64,000 bases of DNA from Ureibacillus thermosphaericus (GCF_012396605.1 NZ_JAAXPW010000013.1:1-64000); one strand, 5' to 3'; shown: positions 7,926 to 19,968, counted from the first letter of the stretch. Notes: generated from the letters alone by a model not told the origin. Translations and numbers: made by a program.

Positions 7926-10143
7926 TTTAGAACCAACTGCAGAACAAATTAAGGAACAAAAGCTTTATCGTGACATGGGGTTAAGTGATGAAGAGTTTGC
8001 GATGGTTGAGAAAATTTTAGGCCGTCTTCCAAATTGGACAGAAACAGGTTTGTTCTCTGTTATGTGGTCTGAACACTGTTCTTATAAAAACTCAAAACCG
8101 GTATTGCGTAAATTCCCAACAAACGGACCTCGCGTATTACAAGGTCCTGGAGAGGGTGCGGGGATTGTTGACATAGGTGATGAGCAAGCAGTTGTATTCA
8201 AGATGGAATCTCATAACCACCCTTCAGCGATTGAACCTTACCAAGGTGCAGCAACAGGGGTTGGAGGGATTATTCGTGACGTGTTCTCCATGGGTGCTCG
8301 TCCAATTGCACTGTTAAACTCTTTACGTTTCGGTGAATTAAAGTCGCCTCGAGTGAAATACTTATTTGAAGAAGTAGTGGCAGGAATCGCTGGATACGGA
8401 AACTGCATCGGTATCCCAACTGTTGGTGGAGAAGTTCAATTTGACCCTTGCTATGAAGGAAATCCTTTAGTAAATGCTATGTGTGTTGGTTTAATTGACC
8501 ATAAAGATATTCAAAAAGGTGTGGCTAAAGGTGTAGGCAATACTGTCATGTATGTGGGTGCTAAAACAGGGCGTGACGGTATCCACGGTGCGACGTTCGC
8601 TTCTGAAGAATTAAGTGAAGAATCAGAAGAAAATCGTCCAGCAGTTCAAGTTGGGGACCCATTCATGGAAAAACTTCTATTAGAAGCTTGTTTAGAAGTT
8701 GTAAAATCAGATGCTCTCGTTGGTATACAAGATATGGGAGCTGCAGGTTTAACTTCCTCTTCAGCAGAGATGGCTTCAAAAGCAGGTTCAGGTATCGAAA
8801 TGAATTTAGATTTAGTGCCGCAACGTGAGACAGGCATGACTGCTTATGAAATGATGTTATCAGAATCACAAGAACGAATGCTTTTAGTCGTGAAAAAAGG
8901 TCGCGAAGAAGAAATCAAACAAATCTTCGAAAAATACGGATTAGATGCTGTTGCAATCGGCCGAGTGACAGACGACAAAATGTTGAGGCTGATTCATAAA
9001 GGTGAAGTTGTAGCTGAAGTTCCAGCTGATGCATTAGCAGAAGATGCACCAGTTTATCATAAACCTTCTAAAGAACCTGCTTATTTTAGCGAGTTCCAAG
9101 CAATGGAAAACGCAGAGCCTGAAGTAAGTGACTTGAAAGAAACGTTGAAACAATTACTTCAAGCACCGACTATTGCTTCAAAAGAATGGGTTTACAATCA
9201 ATTTGACTATCAAGTTCGTACAAATACAGTAGTAACTCCTGGTTCAGATGCGGCAGTATTGCGCATTAGAGGTACAAATAAAGCACTTGCTATGACAGCT
9301 GACTGCAACTCTCGCTACATTTATTTAGATCCAGAAACAGGTGGCAAAATCGCGGTGGCAGAGGCTGCTCGCAACATTGTTGCATCAGGTGGCGAACCGC
9401 TAGCAATTACAGACTGCTTAAACTTTGGTAATCCAGAAAAGCCAGAAATCTTCTGGCAATTAGAAAAGAGTGCGGATGGTATTTCTGCGGCTTGTACAGC
9501 TTTAAAAACACCAGTTATTAGCGGCAACGTTTCCCTTTATAATGAACATTCAGGTCAAGCTGTATATCCTACTCCAACAATTGGTATGGTTGGTTTAATT
9601 CAAGATTTATCACATGTGACAACACAACAAGTTAAACAAGCTGGTGACGTTGTTTATATACTTGGTGAAACGAAAACAGAATTCGGTGGATCAGAACTAC
9701 AAAAATTAGTTCATGGCAAAATCTTTGGTAAAGCGCCAAGCATCGATTTAGAGGTGGAGGCAGCGCGCCAAAAAGCATTACTTTCTGCAATTCGTGCTGG
9801 ACTTGTTCAATCTGCTCATGACGTATCTGAAGGCGGCGTAGCAGTTGCGTTAGCTGAAAAGACTTTCGGAACTGAAGGGTTAGGACTTCATGTGAGATTA
9901 GAAGGATCACCTGTAACTGCTTTATTCAGTGAATCTCAATCTCGTTTTATCGTCACAGTAAAAGAAGAAAACGTGAAGCAATTTGAAGAATTGATTACTG
10001 ATGCAAAGAAAATCGGACTTGTTACAAATGATGGGAAAATCACAATTGAAGGCGAATCAGGCTTGTTAATTGAGGGGTCTGTGGAAGAATTTTGTTCTGC
10101 TTGGAAAGGAGCTATCCCATGCTTGCTGAAATCAGAGGCTTAA
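7918..10143 (+). CDS. purL: FGAM synthetase large subunit PurL
   Basis: 741 residues, the short PurL form that works with separate PurS and PurQ. It converts FGAR to FGAM with ATP and ammonia. Recognisable elements are [35 protein letters not shown] and the second-half ADCNSRY with HDVSEGG. The last 25 bases overlap purF, whose ribosome site lies inside purL. Confidence 0.97.
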   Translation: MSNLEPTAEQIKEQKLYRDMGLSDEEFAMVEKILGRLPNWTETGLFSVMWSEHCSYKNSKPVLRKFPTNGPRVLQGPGEGAGIVDIGDEQAVVFKMESHNHPSAIEPYQGAATGVGGIIRDVFSMGARPIALLNSLRFGELKSPRVKYLFEEVVAGIAGYGNCIGIPTVGGEVQFDPCYEGNPLVNAMCVGLIDHKDIQKGVAKGVGNTVMYVGAKTGRDGIHGATFASEELSEESEENRPAVQVGDPFMEKLLLEACLEVVKSDALVGIQDMGAAGLTSSSAEMASKAGSGIEMNLDLVPQRETGMTAYEMMLSESQERMLLVVKKGREEEIKQIFEKYGLDAVAIGRVTDDKMLRLIHKGEVVAEVPADALAEDAPVYHKPSKEPAYFSEFQAMENAEPEVSDLKETLKQLLQAPTIASKEWVYNQFDYQVRTNTVVTPGSDAAVLRIRGTNKALAMTADCNSRYIYLDPETGGKIAVAEAARNIVASGGEPLAITDCLNFGNPEKPEIFWQLEKSADGISAACTALKTPVISGNVSLYNEHSGQAVYPTPTIGMVGLIQDLSHVTTQQVKQAGDVVYILGETKTEFGGSELQKLVHGKIFGKAPSIDLEVEAARQKALLSAIRAGLVQSAHDVSEGGVAVALAEKTFGTEGLGLHVRLEGSPVTALFSESQSRFIVTVKEENVKQFEELITDAKKIGLVTNDGKITIEGESGLLIEGSVEEFCSAWKGAIPCLLKSEA

Positions 10144-11543
10144 ATGAAGAATGTGGTGTTTTTGGGATATGGGGACATGAAGCGGCAGCTCATTTAAGCT
10201 ATTACGGTTTACATGCTTTACAACATCGCGGTCAAGAAGGTGCTGGCATCGTCGCTACTGACGGCCAGTACTTCAAAGCGGTAAAAGGTGAAGGTTTAGT
10301 AAATGAAGTATTTAATGAAGAAAAATTAAAAAGTTTGAAAGGCACTTCTGCCATTGCTCATGTTCGCTATACAACTGCAGGCGGCGGAGGAATAGAGAAC
10401 GTACAGCCGTTATTGGTTCGTTCCTCAACTGGCACGATTGCTTTGGCTCATAATGGTAATTTAGTCAATGCGAATCATTTGAAACAACATCTTGAACGAT
10501 CAGGTAGTATTTTTCATTCTACTTCAGACACGGAAGTAATTGTGCATTTAATTAAAAAAAGCAAAAAGCCTCGCTTCCGTGAGCAAGTAAAAGAAGCTCT
10601 TTCTCTATTGAGAGGTGCATTCTCCGTCATTATTTTAACGAAAGATAAAATGATCCTAGCTCGAGATCGCAATGGTTTACGTCCACTGTCAATTGGTAAA
10701 TTAGGGGACGCTTGGGTGGCTTCGTCTGAAACTTGCGCCTTTGATTTGATTGGTGCGGAGTTTATACGGGAAGTGGAGCCGGGAGAATTAGTTGTTATTT
10801 CAGAAAAAGGTATCGAAGAAGATCGCTATGCTCAAATGGAACAAAGAGCAATGTGTGCAATGGAATATGTTTATTTTGCACGTCCTGACTCAAATATTGA
10901 TTATGTCAACATTCACATGGCTCGTAAACGTTTGGGTAAACAATTAGCAAAAGAAATGGGTTCAATCGATGCGGATGTTGTAACAGGTGTTCCGGATTCC
11001 TCCATTTCAGCTGCAATTGGTTTTGCAGAAGAAATTGGCATTCCTTACGAAATGGGATTAATCAAAAATCGTTATGTGGGAAGAACATTTATTCAACCGA
11101 CACAAGAATTGCGTGAACGCGGAGTAAAAATGAAATTATCTCCTGTCGTTCAAGTCGTTCGTGGAAAACGAGTAGTCATGGTGGATGATTCCATCGTTCG
11201 AGGAACAACTTCTCGTAGAATTGTCAAAATGTTAAAAGAAGCTGGAGCAAAGGAAGTGCATGTAGCAATCACTTCTCCTCCAATTTCGAATCCTTGCTTC
11301 TATGGAATAGACATTTCATCAGATGAAGAGCTAATCGCAACAGGAAAAACAATCGATGAAATCCGTGATGCAATTGGTGCAGATTCCTTAACATTTTTAT
11401 CTCCAGACGGATTAGTAGAAGCAATCTCAAGACCTTTTGACGATGAGAATGGCGGTCTTTGCATGGCATGCTTTACTGGAAAATATCCAACTGAAATTTT
11501 CCCAGACACTGTCTTACCACATATTAAAGAACTTTCACATTAA
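10119..11543 (+). CDS. purF: Amidophosphoribosyltransferase
   Basis: 474 residues; catalyses the first step, PRPP plus glutamine to phosphoribosylamine. The Ntn nucleophile is Cys12 (NEECGVFG), implying an 11-residue propeptide as in B. subtilis. Cysteines for a 4Fe-4S cluster are visible (MCAMEY, NPCFYG and CMAC near the C-terminus), as is the PRPP loop [14 protein letters not shown]. The AAAGGA site (10105-10110) fixes ATG 10119 rather than the upstream in-frame ATG at 10092. Confidence 0.97.
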   Translation: MLAEIRGLNEECGVFGIWGHEAAAHLSYYGLHALQHRGQEGAGIVATDGQYFKAVKGEGLVNEVFNEEKLKSLKGTSAIAHVRYTTAGGGGIENVQPLLVRSSTGTIALAHNGNLVNANHLKQHLERSGSIFHSTSDTEVIVHLIKKSKKPRFREQVKEALSLLRGAFSVIILTKDKMILARDRNGLRPLSIGKLGDAWVASSETCAFDLIGAEFIREVEPGELVVISEKGIEEDRYAQMEQRAMCAMEYVYFARPDSNIDYVNIHMARKRLGKQLAKEMGSIDADVVTGVPDSSISAAIGFAEEIGIPYEMGLIKNRYVGRTFIQPTQELRERGVKMKLSPVVQVVRGKRVVMVDDSIVRGTTSRRIVKMLKEAGAKEVHVAITSPPISNPCFYGIDISSDEELIATGKTIDEIRDAIGADSLTFLSPDGLVEAISRPFDDENGGLCMACFTGKYPTEIFPDTVLPHIKELSH

Positions 11544-11555
11544 GGAGGAAGAATC

Positions 11556-12614
11556 ATGTCAAAGGCATATGAACAAGCGGGAGTCAATATTGAAGCTGGT
11601 TATGAAGCTGTTAAACGCATGAAATCCCATGTAGAAAGAACAAAACGAATTGGTGTCATGGGAACGTTTGGTGGCTTCGGTGGCATGTTCGATTTATCTT
11701 CATTAAATTTAAAAGAACCTGTTCTAATTTCTGGTACAGATGGTGTCGGGACTAAGCTCAAATTAGCATTTATGGCCGATAAACATGACACGATTGGCAT
11801 TGACTGCGTGGCGATGTGTGTGAATGATATCGTTGCTCAAGGTGCAGAACCGTTATACTTTTTAGATTATATTGCAATTGGGAAAGCAGACCCTGAAAAG
11901 ATCGAGCAAATTGTAAGTGGCGTTGCAGATGGTTGCGTTCAGGCAGGTGCTGCACTCATCGGCGGGGAAACTGCTGAAATGCCTGGTTTGTATGATGAAA
12001 ATGAATATGATGTAGCTGGTTTTGCGGTTGGGGCTTGTGAAAAATCTCGTGTCGTTACTGGGGAAAAAATTGTTGAAGGGGATGTCCTTGTTGGACTTGC
12101 ATCTAGCGGCGTGCATTCCAATGGTTATTCCTTAGTTCGCAAAATCGTATTTGGAAATTGCGGCTATAAATATGATGAATTGATTGAAGGTTATGAAGAT
12201 TTGGGGCCAATTGGTGATGCTTTGCTTACACCAACAAAAATTTACGCCAAACCAGTTCTTGAGATGTTAAAGCAAGTGGACGTTCACGGCATGGCTCACA
12301 TTACTGGTGGTGGATTTTATGAAAACTTGCCTCGAATGATGCCAGAAGGACTTGCAACAGAAATTGATTTAGGATCATGGGAAACTCTTCGAATTTTCGA
12401 ATTTTTGAAGGATAAAGGTTCGCTATCAGACAGAGATTTATACAACGTATTTAATATGGGGATTGGATTTGTTCTTTCCGTTTCTCCTGAAGATGCGGAT
12501 AAAATAATTCAAATTGCAGAAGCCCACGGGGAGAAAGCGTATCAAATTGGGCGTGTTGTAAAAGGCGAAGGGGTTTTATTTAATGGAAAACACGATGGGA
12601 GCTTGAGCCAATGA
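11556..12614 (+). CDS. purM: AIR synthetase
   Basis: 352 residues; closes the imidazole ring of FGAM to AIR with ATP. Typical stretches include [31 protein letters not shown] and [14 protein letters not shown] strong AAGGAGG site precedes the ATG. It overlaps purN by four bases. Confidence 0.97.
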   Translation: MSKAYEQAGVNIEAGYEAVKRMKSHVERTKRIGVMGTFGGFGGMFDLSSLNLKEPVLISGTDGVGTKLKLAFMADKHDTIGIDCVAMCVNDIVAQGAEPLYFLDYIAIGKADPEKIEQIVSGVADGCVQAGAALIGGETAEMPGLYDENEYDVAGFAVGACEKSRVVTGEKIVEGDVLVGLASSGVHSNGYSLVRKIVFGNCGYKYDELIEGYEDLGPIGDALLTPTKIYAKPVLEMLKQVDVHGMAHITGGGFYENLPRMMPEGLATEIDLGSWETLRIFEFLKDKGSLSDRDLYNVFNMGIGFVLSVSPEDADKIIQIAEAHGEKAYQIGRVVKGEGVLFNGKHDGSLSQ

Positions 12615-13180
12615 CAACGAAAATAGCAGTGTTTGCATCAGGAAGTGGATCGAATTTTCAAGCGATTCAAGAATCCATCGAACGTGGAGAATTAAATGCA
12701 AACATAGAAGTTGTAGTAACAGATAAACCCAATGCATATGTGGTTAAAAGAGCGGAGAAATTCGGCATCCCAGTTTTCGCATTTTCACCAAAAGATTATG
12801 CTTCAAAAGCTACATATGAATCTGAAATTGTAAAAATATTGAAACAAAAAGCGGTGGAATGGATTGTATTAGCTGGGTATATGCGCTTAATTGGCGACAC
12901 ATTACTTACTGAATATCCTAATAAAATCGTTAATATTCATCCTTCTCTATTACCAGCTTTTCCTGGAAAAGATGCGATTGGACAAGCAATGGAACATGGC
13001 GTGAAAGTCACTGGGGTTACTGTTCATTATGTTGATGAAGGGATGGATACAGGTCCAATTATTGCACAAAGAGCGGTAGAAGTTGTGGATGGTAATCGAG
13101 AAGCAACGGAAGAACGTATTCACAAAGTAGAACATGAACTTTATCCAAAAACGTTAAAAAAATTATTTGAAAATAAATAA
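12611..13180 (+). CDS. purN: GAR transformylase (10-formyl-THF dependent)
   Basis: 189 residues. It formylates GAR using 10-formyltetrahydrofolate. The N-terminal [12 protein letters not shown] loop and the active-site block [12 protein letters not shown] are present, with the catalytic Asp further on in DEGMDTGPI. The start overlaps the purM stop (ATGA). Confidence 0.97.
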   Translation: MTTKIAVFASGSGSNFQAIQESIERGELNANIEVVVTDKPNAYVVKRAEKFGIPVFAFSPKDYASKATYESEIVKILKQKAVEWIVLAGYMRLIGDTLLTEYPNKIVNIHPSLLPAFPGKDAIGQAMEHGVKVTGVTVHYVDEGMDTGPIIAQRAVEVVDGNREATEERIHKVEHELYPKTLKKLFENK

Positions 13181-13215
13181 TTGCAAAAATAGAGTATAAA
13201 CTGGAGGCTTTAACT

Positions 13216-14742
13216 GTGGCAAAACGTGCACTTATTAGTGTTTCAAATAAAGATGGAATTTTAGAGTTTGCGAAAGAATTAGTTGCGCTTGGTTATGAAA
13301 TATTATCTACTGGTGGTACGAAAAAGTTATTGCAAGAAAATAACGTACCGGTAACTGGTGTAGATGAAGTAACAAAATTTCCTGAAATTCTTGACGGACG
13401 TGTAAAAACATTAAATCCCATGATTCATGGTGGTCTATTAGGGAAATTTGATGATCCTTCCCACCAAGCACAAATGCAAGAACACGGAATTGAACCAATT
13501 GAAATCGTTTGTGTAAACTTATATCCATTTGTAGAAACAATTTCAAAACCAAATGTCACTTGGGAAGATGCAATTGAAAATATTGATATTGGTGGCCCTA
13601 CAATGTTGCGTGCAGCTGCGAAAAATCATCAATATGTAACAGTAATCGTTGACAGCAATGACTATGCTACGGTTCTTGAAGAATTGAAAGCGAACGGTAC
13701 AACTACTTTTGAAACGCGAAAAAAACTTGCAGCGAAAGTATTCCGCCATACAGCAAGCTATGATGCATATATTTCAAACTACTTAACAGAAGAATCATTC
13801 CCTGAAAGTTTAACACTTACTTACGAATTACAACAAACGTTGCGATACGGTGAAAATCCTCACCAAAAAGCTGCATTTTATAAAAAACGTTTAGGTTCAG
13901 ATTTTTCTCTTGCCTATGCTACTCAATTACATGGAAAAGAATTATCCTTTAATAATATTCAAGATGGGAATGCAGCTCTTCAAATTGTAAAAGAATTTAA
14001 AATACCAGCTGCCGTAGCGGTAAAACATATGAACCCATGTGGTGTTGGTACTGGTAGCACGATTGAAGAAGCATTTGACAAAGCTTATGAAGCAGATCCA
14101 GTTTCAATTTTTGGTGGAATCATTGCGTTAAACCGTGAAGTAAATGCACCAACTGCAGAAAAATTAAGCAATATCTTCTTAGAAATTATCATAGCACCTT
14201 CATTTACAGAAGAAGCATTAGAAATTTTAACGAAAAAGAAAAACATTCGCTTGCTTACAATCAATTTCTCTCAAGAAAAACAAGATCCGTTCAAAGTTGT
14301 TTCCGTTGAAGGTGGTTTACTCGTCCAAGAAGACGATACATATGGCTTTAACGATGCCGATATAAAAGTTGTAACAGACCGTGAACCAACGGAGGAAGAA
14401 TGGGAAGCCTTAAAACTTGGTTGGGCCGTTGTGAAACACGTGAAGTCAAATGCTATTGTCGTAAACAATAAACAAATGACATTAGGAATCGGTGCAGGTC
14501 AAATGAACCGTGTTGGAGCAGCGAAAATCGCATTAGAGCAAGCTGGTGAAAAAGCGAAAGGTGCGGTAATGGCTTCGGATGCTTTCTTCCCAATGCCAGA
14601 TACAGTAGAAGAAGCAATCAAAGCTGGAATTACAGCAATCATTCATCCAGGGGGATCTATTCGCGATCAAGACTCCATCGATGTGGCGAACAAGGCTGGT
14701 ATTGCCATGGTTACAACAGGAGTAAGACATTTTAAACATTAA
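13216..14742 (+). CDS. purH: Bifunctional AICAR transformylase / IMP cyclohydrolase
   Basis: 508 residues with an N-terminal MGS-like cyclohydrolase domain ([19 protein letters not shown]) and a C-terminal AICAR transformylase domain ([10 protein letters not shown], then HPGGSIRDQ). It performs the last two steps to IMP. GTG start with a GGAGG site at 13203. A terminator hairpin follows, so this is the last gene read at full level from the main promoter. Confidence 0.97.
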   Translation: MAKRALISVSNKDGILEFAKELVALGYEILSTGGTKKLLQENNVPVTGVDEVTKFPEILDGRVKTLNPMIHGGLLGKFDDPSHQAQMQEHGIEPIEIVCVNLYPFVETISKPNVTWEDAIENIDIGGPTMLRAAAKNHQYVTVIVDSNDYATVLEELKANGTTTFETRKKLAAKVFRHTASYDAYISNYLTEESFPESLTLTYELQQTLRYGENPHQKAAFYKKRLGSDFSLAYATQLHGKELSFNNIQDGNAALQIVKEFKIPAAVAVKHMNPCGVGTGSTIEEAFDKAYEADPVSIFGGIIALNREVNAPTAEKLSNIFLEIIIAPSFTEEALEILTKKKNIRLLTINFSQEKQDPFKVVSVEGGLLVQEDDTYGFNDADIKVVTDREPTEEEWEALKLGWAVVKHVKSNAIVVNNKQMTLGIGAGQMNRVGAAKIALEQAGEKAKGAVMASDAFFPMPDTVEEAIKAGITAIIHPGGSIRDQDSIDVANKAGIAMVTTGVRHFKH

Positions 14743-14749
14743 TGAATAA

Positions 14750-14776
14750 AGACGGCTCGTTTCGTAGCCGTCTTTT
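14750..14776 (+). terminator. Terminator between purH and purD
   Basis: AGACGGCT/AGCCGTCT stem with an eight-base loop, followed by TTTTC. It stands in the 125-base gap between purH and purD, where the T run is short, so read-through is likely. Confidence 0.7.
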
Positions 14777-14867
14777 CTAAAGTTAAAATATTTTTTTGGA
14801 AGTTGCAATTATTTCTAACTTCATTTGAAATATATATGCCAATAATTTGTAGGAGGGCATCGATCGT

Positions 14868-16124
14868 ATGAAAGTATTAGTAGTTGGTAGCGGTGGACGT
14901 GAGCATGCTATCGCAAAAAAATTCAGCATTTCTCCATCCGTAGAAAAAGTGTATGTAGCACCTGGAAATGATGGAATGCGTGATTGTGCAGAATTGGTTG
15001 CGATTGATTCAATGGATTTTGAAAGCTTGGCAAACTTCGCAAAAGAACAACGTATTGATTTAACTTTTGTCGGTCCTGAACAACCTCTTGCTGAGGGAAT
15101 TGTGGATTATTTCCAAGAACGAGGTCTTGTCATTTTTGGACCAACAAAACAAGCAGCTCAAATTGAAGGTAGTAAGTCATTTGCAAAACAATTAATGAAA
15201 AAATACAACATCCCAACAGCAACTTATGAAACGTTTACTGAAATGGATAAAGCGATTGAATATATTAAACAACAAGGGGCACCGATTGTTGTAAAAGCAG
15301 ATGGCTTGGCAGCTGGTAAAGGTGTAGTTGTTGCAATGACAGAACAAGAAGCGATTGATGCTGTAACGGATATGATTGGGAATCAACGCTTTGGTGAATC
15401 TTCATCAAAAGTAGTGATTGAGGAATATTTAGAAGGAGAAGAATTTTCCTTCATGTCCTTTGTACATAAAGGGCAAATTTATCCAATGGTGATTGCTCAA
15501 GATCATAAACGAGCTTATGATGGCGATACAGGTCCAAATACTGGTGGTATGGGTGCATATTCACCGGTTCCGCAAATTCCGCAAGAAATGGTATCTCGCG
15601 CATATACAGAAATTGTAGAACCAACTGTAAAAGCTATGGAAGAAGAAGGCGCATCCTTCACTGGAGTTTTATATGCAGGATTAATTCTTACGAAAGAAGG
15701 TCCAAAAGTTATTGAATTTAATGCACGTTTTGGCGATCCAGAAACACAAGTAGTGCTTCCTCGCATGACTTCTGATTTTGGATTATTCATGAAAGCATTA
15801 ATGGAAGAAAAATTCTTTGATTTACAATGGTCTAATGAAGTAATGCTAGGAGTTGTCATTGCGGCAGAAGGCTATCCTGGAACAGTTGAAAAAGGACATC
15901 CACTTCCAAATTTAGATGAGCTTAGTAAAGAATATGAAGTATATCATGCAGGAACGAAACTTCAAGATGGACGATATGTAGGTAATGGTGGACGTGTGTT
16001 ATTAGTGGCATCAAAAGCAGAGTCTTTAAAAGAAGCGAAAGAAAAAGTATATGCAGGAATAGATAAGTATTCTTGGGATCATTTCTTCTACCGCAAAGAT
16101 ATTGGATGGAGAACATTTAAATAA
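14868..16124 (+). CDS. purD: GAR synthetase
   Basis: 418-residue ATP-grasp enzyme joining glycine to phosphoribosylamine, the second pathway step. The N-terminal VVGSGGREHAIA, KADGLAAGKGVVVA and VIEFNARFGDPETQ motifs are clear. AGGAGGG precedes the ATG. It is separated from purH by a terminator, so its expression may be lower or partly independent. Confidence 0.97.
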   Translation: MKVLVVGSGGREHAIAKKFSISPSVEKVYVAPGNDGMRDCAELVAIDSMDFESLANFAKEQRIDLTFVGPEQPLAEGIVDYFQERGLVIFGPTKQAAQIEGSKSFAKQLMKKYNIPTATYETFTEMDKAIEYIKQQGAPIVVKADGLAAGKGVVVAMTEQEAIDAVTDMIGNQRFGESSSKVVIEEYLEGEEFSFMSFVHKGQIYPMVIAQDHKRAYDGDTGPNTGGMGAYSPVPQIPQEMVSRAYTEIVEPTVKAMEEEGASFTGVLYAGLILTKEGPKVIEFNARFGDPETQVVLPRMTSDFGLFMKALMEEKFFDLQWSNEVMLGVVIAAEGYPGTVEKGHPLPNLDELSKEYEVYHAGTKLQDGRYVGNGGRVLLVASKAESLKEAKEKVYAGIDKYSWDHFFYRKDIGWRTFK

Positions 16125-16148
16125 TTTTTCCATGAGATAAAATGAAAT

Positions 16149-16187
16149 AAAAAGCACAAACCAAGAGTAATGGGGTTTGTGCTTTTT
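16149..16187. terminator. Bidirectional terminator after purD
   Basis: AAAAAGCACAAACC and GGTTTGTGCTTTTTC form a stem with A and T runs on both sides. It can serve purD and the convergent DUF2892 gene. Confidence 0.85.
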
Positions 16188-16206
16188 CTGAGTTAAACAT
16201 TTTTAT

Positions 16207-16665
16207 TTATTTGGATTTCTTCTGATTTGCATTATTTGTAACACCTTGAATGGCTTTGGCAGCTTCCTCCATCATTGTGCCCGATTGGGTTGTGTTAGCA
16301 ACTGTCTCTGCAACTTTAGCTGCAGTTTGTGTCATTTGTTGCATAGTGGAGCCATTGCCGCCATTGGAATTTTGATTTCCGCTATTATATCTTGAATTAA
16401 AAGCAGTCATTAAGCTATCGCCATCCATAAATTCTTGCATGGATGTTGTAACGGCATTTTTCACATTATTGCTGAACATTGCTTTGGTAGGGCAGTATAA
16501 AAAGATACCTTCAGCAATTTTTAATGAACCAGCTGTAATTGATAGCATTCCTAAAGTTTTGTTTCCGTTCTCTTTCACTAAATGACTAATTCCACAAGCT
16601 GTTAACCCAATGCCTAAAGCAAGTCGAACGAAGCCACTTTTTTCAGAAATATTTTCTTCCAACAT
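16207..16665 (-). CDS. DUF2892 (YgaP-like) membrane protein
   Basis: 152 residues from the chosen start. Residues about 10-55 form two hydrophobic helices (FVRLALGIGLTACGI and LGMLSITAGSLKIAEGIFLYCP) typical of the YgaP membrane domain. The remainder is hydrophilic, rich in Asn, Gln, Ser and Thr, with no rhodanese domain. Start: GTG 16674 overlaps the AAAGGAG site, while ATG 16665 is eight bases downstream. Function unknown; convergent with purD. Confidence 0.7.
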   Translation of the reverse strand: MLEENISEKSGFVRLALGIGLTACGISHLVKENGNKTLGMLSITAGSLKIAEGIFLYCPTKAMFSNNVKNAVTTSMQEFMDGDSLMTAFNSRYNSGNQNSNGGNGSTMQQMTQTAAKVAETVANTTQSGTMMEEAAKAIQGVTNNANQKKSK

Positions 16666-16830
16666 CAAAATCACTCCTTTTCAAATGTGCTGATTGAAAG
16701 AACTTTAATTTAGTAAAGTGCTGTGTTACGATAAAATCAGATATGCTTGCTTTTCAGCATTGTTAGTATGTGCGAATAAAACTCGATTAAACGAAATAAA
16801 TATTTTATATAATAGAAGGGAGTGTAACAT

Positions 16831-18564
16831 ATGCCAGAATCTATTTGGAAGATTCAAGAAATCCGAAATCAAATTGCTGTGATAGAAGGAAAGCTATCAC
16901 CAACCATTGTTTTAAAAAATGCACGCTTTTTACATAGCATGTTAAAACAATGGGTTTTCGGTAATATTTGGGTTCATCATGATCGAATCGTATATGTTGG
17001 TAATGAAATGCCAGAAAATTTACTAGATACTGAAGTAATAGATTTAGGGGGAAAAACGGTTGTACCAGGTTATATTGAACCCCATGTCCATCCGTTTCAA
17101 TTATATAATCCTGTAACATTTGCAGATTACGCAGCACAATTTGGAACAACAATGTTTATAAGCGATAATCTACATTTTGCGTTACAACTCCCTAATACGA
17201 AAGCGTTTTCACTTCTAGATGAATTGAAAAAGATGCCGTTTTCTTATTATTGGTGGACTCGTTATGATGCGCAAACCGAATTGGGTAATGAAGATCAAAT
17301 ATTTACGAATAAATCTATTTTTGAATGGATTGGAAGAGATGACGTTTTACTTGGAGGCGAGTTAACTGGTTGGCCACGTCTTTTACGTGGTGATGACCAA
17401 ATGCTTTATTGGATTCAGTCTTCAAAGAAGAATGGGAAGAAAATTGAAGGACATTTTCCAGGTGCATCTGATAAAACCCTTGTCAGAATGAAATTACTTG
17501 GAGCAGATGGTGATCATGAAGCAATGACGGTTGAGGAAGTTGAAAAACGGATTTTTCATGGTTATGGTGTAACGCTACGATATTCTTCCATCCGTCCTGA
17601 TCTTCCAAATCTATTAAAAGGAATACTAGATAAAAAGTTAAATATATTTGACCATTTAATGATGACAACAGATGGTTCAACACCTTGTTTCCATCGTGAA
17701 GGTGTCATGAATTTATGCATCCAAATTGCACTTGAAGTAGGAGTCGACCCTATTGATGCATATAACATGGCTTCATATAATATCGCGAAGTATTATAATT
17801 TATCTCATTTACATGGTTTGATTGCGACAGGAAGATTTGCTACTTTAAATATTTTAAAAGATGAATTTACTCCAAATCCGGAATCGGTATTATCAAAAGG
17901 TGTTTGGTTAAAAAAAGATGGACAAAAAGTACAAACATTACCAGAAATCGATTGGAATAAGTATTATCCATCTCTTGAACTAGAATTTGAGTTAAACGAG
18001 GAAGATTTCCAAGTATCTACACCAATTGGAATTGAATTGGTTAACGATGTCATAACAAAACCATACTCTGTGAATTTCCAATTGCATAAAAATGAAATTC
18101 TTGTAAATTCCGATGAAAGTTTATTAATGCTTATAGATAAAAACGGAAAATGGCGAATTAATGCAATCTTAAAAGGTTTTGCAACAAATGTAAAAGGATT
18201 TGCTTCCTCGTACTCTAATACAGGGGATATCATTTTAATAGGTAAAAATGAGCAAGATATGATGCTTGCTTTTAATGAAATGAAAAAAATGAAGGGCGGC
18301 ATTGTCCTTACAGAAGACAATGAAGTTATTATGTCTCTACCATTGACTGGAGCAGGTAACTTTTTCACTGGAAAGATGGAAGACTTAATGGAAAATGAGG
18401 CGGCATTAACAGCGGCATTGCGAGAAAGAGGTTATAAGCATAGCGATGCGATTTATACATTGTTCTTCTTACAATCAACTCATTTACCTTATATCCGAAT
18501 CACACAAAATGGAATTGTTGATGTCATGAAAAAAGAAGTAATGATTCCATCAGTGATGCGCTAG
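16831..18564 (+). CDS. yerA: Adenine deaminase-like amidohydrolase YerA
   Basis: 577 residues, amidohydrolase superfamily. The metal-binding strand VVPGYIEPHVHP is present near residue 85, and the overall length and order match the YerA branch of the adenine deaminase family. B. subtilis has the same gene just after purD. Deamination of adenine to hypoxanthine is the family activity; for YerA itself it is not established. A strong GAAGGGAG site precedes the ATG, and a TATAAT (16808-16813) is a plausible -10. Confidence 0.85.
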   Translation: MPESIWKIQEIRNQIAVIEGKLSPTIVLKNARFLHSMLKQWVFGNIWVHHDRIVYVGNEMPENLLDTEVIDLGGKTVVPGYIEPHVHPFQLYNPVTFADYAAQFGTTMFISDNLHFALQLPNTKAFSLLDELKKMPFSYYWWTRYDAQTELGNEDQIFTNKSIFEWIGRDDVLLGGELTGWPRLLRGDDQMLYWIQSSKKNGKKIEGHFPGASDKTLVRMKLLGADGDHEAMTVEEVEKRIFHGYGVTLRYSSIRPDLPNLLKGILDKKLNIFDHLMMTTDGSTPCFHREGVMNLCIQIALEVGVDPIDAYNMASYNIAKYYNLSHLHGLIATGRFATLNILKDEFTPNPESVLSKGVWLKKDGQKVQTLPEIDWNKYYPSLELEFELNEEDFQVSTPIGIELVNDVITKPYSVNFQLHKNEILVNSDESLLMLIDKNGKWRINAILKGFATNVKGFASSYSNTGDIILIGKNEQDMMLAFNEMKKMKGGIVLTEDNEVIMSLPLTGAGNFFTGKMEDLMENEAALTAALRERGYKHSDAIYTLFFLQSTHLPYIRITQNGIVDVMKKEVMIPSVMR

Positions 18565-18581
18565 CTGAAAGGATGAAGATT

Positions 18582-19634
18582 ATGTTTCGAAAAAAAACAT
18601 TGCTTTGTGTCTTAGCAAGTATCTCACTTCTTGCAGCATGTGGAGATGGTAGTGAAAAAAGCATAAGTGATAAACCAATTGAACCAGTTCAAGAAGAACC
18701 GAAAGAAATATTATATCCGACACCATTTACTGGAGAACTGATTTCTAATGAGATTACAATGAGGCCTGTTATTGCTACGATTAACAATCACCCTGCTGCC
18801 CGTCCGCAATCTGGTATTGCAAGTGCTGATGTAGTTTATGAAATGCTTGCAGAAGGGGATGTTACAAGATTTTTGGCATTGTTCCAATCGGAAATTCCTG
18901 ATAGCATCGGACCAATTCGTAGTGCAAGATCCTATTTTATTGAATTAGCGGATGGACTTGACGCCTTTTACATTGCACACGGTTTCAGTCCAGAAGCAAA
19001 ACAGATGCTCGAAAATGGCATCGTTGATAACATTAACGGTATGTATTACGATGGTTCCTTCTTCAAACGTTCTAAAGATCGGGTTGCACCACATAACTCA
19101 TATTTTATGAGCGATAACCTAGAAGCTGCTGCAGAAAAAGTGAATGCTTCACTTCTCTATCAGAAAAAAGTATCGTATACTTATTATGATGATGAGGAAA
19201 GTGTTAAAGTAGGTGCGCAAGCAGATCGTATACATGTCCGTTATAGTAATAATGAAAACTTTAACAGCACCTATTCATATGATCCAGTGAGCAACACTTA
19301 TTCCCGCTCTTCTGGTGGAACGGTAACAACAGATTTATTGACGGGAGAACCGATAAAGTTATCCAATGTGTTAGTCTTGGAAATGGATCATCAGGTGATT
19401 GACAACAAAGGCCGTAGAGAGATTGATATTTATTCTGGTGGGAGAGCTTATATTTTCCAACAAGGGATGATGCGAGAACTGCGTTGGGAAAATATTGACG
19501 GCGTTTTAACAGCGGTAGAAATCGACGGCAGTGAAGCAAAACTTATGCCAGGTAAAACATGGATTCATTTTGTACCAACAAATCCGGGAATTGCTACTTC
19601 TGTAACTTATTCAAATTCTGAGCAGCAAAGTTGA
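18582..19634 (+). CDS. yerB: DUF3048 lipoprotein YerB
   Basis: 350-residue secreted lipoprotein: basic N-terminus, hydrophobic core and lipobox LLAAC followed by an acidic linker. The body has DUF3048 features (IATINNHPAARPQSG, GPIRSARSYF). Function unknown. The GAAAGGA site abuts an ATG at 18573 and is eight bases from ATG 18582, which is preferred. It probably shares a transcript with yerA and yerC. Confidence 0.88.
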   Translation: MFRKKTLLCVLASISLLAACGDGSEKSISDKPIEPVQEEPKEILYPTPFTGELISNEITMRPVIATINNHPAARPQSGIASADVVYEMLAEGDVTRFLALFQSEIPDSIGPIRSARSYFIELADGLDAFYIAHGFSPEAKQMLENGIVDNINGMYYDGSFFKRSKDRVAPHNSYFMSDNLEAAAEKVNASLLYQKKVSYTYYDDEESVKVGAQADRIHVRYSNNENFNSTYSYDPVSNTYSRSSGGTVTTDLLTGEPIKLSNVLVLEMDHQVIDNKGRREIDIYSGGRAYIFQQGMMRELRWENIDGVLTAVEIDGSEAKLMPGKTWIHFVPTNPGIATSVTYSNSEQQS

Positions 19635-19650
19635 AAGGATGAGGAAGAAA

Positions 19651-19968
19651 ATGCAGGTAGATAAAATTCGTGGTCCTCAAACAGATCAGCTTTTTAGAGC
19701 GATATTAGAATTGAGAGACCTTGAAGAATGCTATAAATTTTTCGATGACTTATGTACGATTAGTGAAATTCAATCGATGGCTCAACGATTTGAAGTAGCT
19801 CATCTATTACGTTTGAAAAAAACTTATGAAACAATCAAAAAAGAAACCGGAGCTTCTACTGCAACCATTTCACGGGTGCGTCGTTGTTTCGATTATGGCA
19901 ATGATGCTTATGAAGAAATGTTAAGTCGACTTTATCCAAATGAAAAACCATATGAACCAAAAAGATAA
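19651..19968 (+). CDS. yerC: YerC, TrpR-like DNA-binding protein
   Basis: 105 residues from ATG 19651 (MQVDKIRG), which lies at good distance from the AAAGGA site; the ATG at 19639 is too close. The protein matches the YerC/YecD family: LRDLEECYKFFDDLCTISEI followed by the helix-turn-helix ETGASTATISRVRRC. Family members are presumed regulators; no target is visible here. Confidence 0.88.
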   Translation: MQVDKIRGPQTDQLFRAILELRDLEECYKFFDDLCTISEIQSMAQRFEVAHLLRLKKTYETIKKETGASTATISRVRRCFDYGNDAYEEMLSRLYPNEKPYEPKR

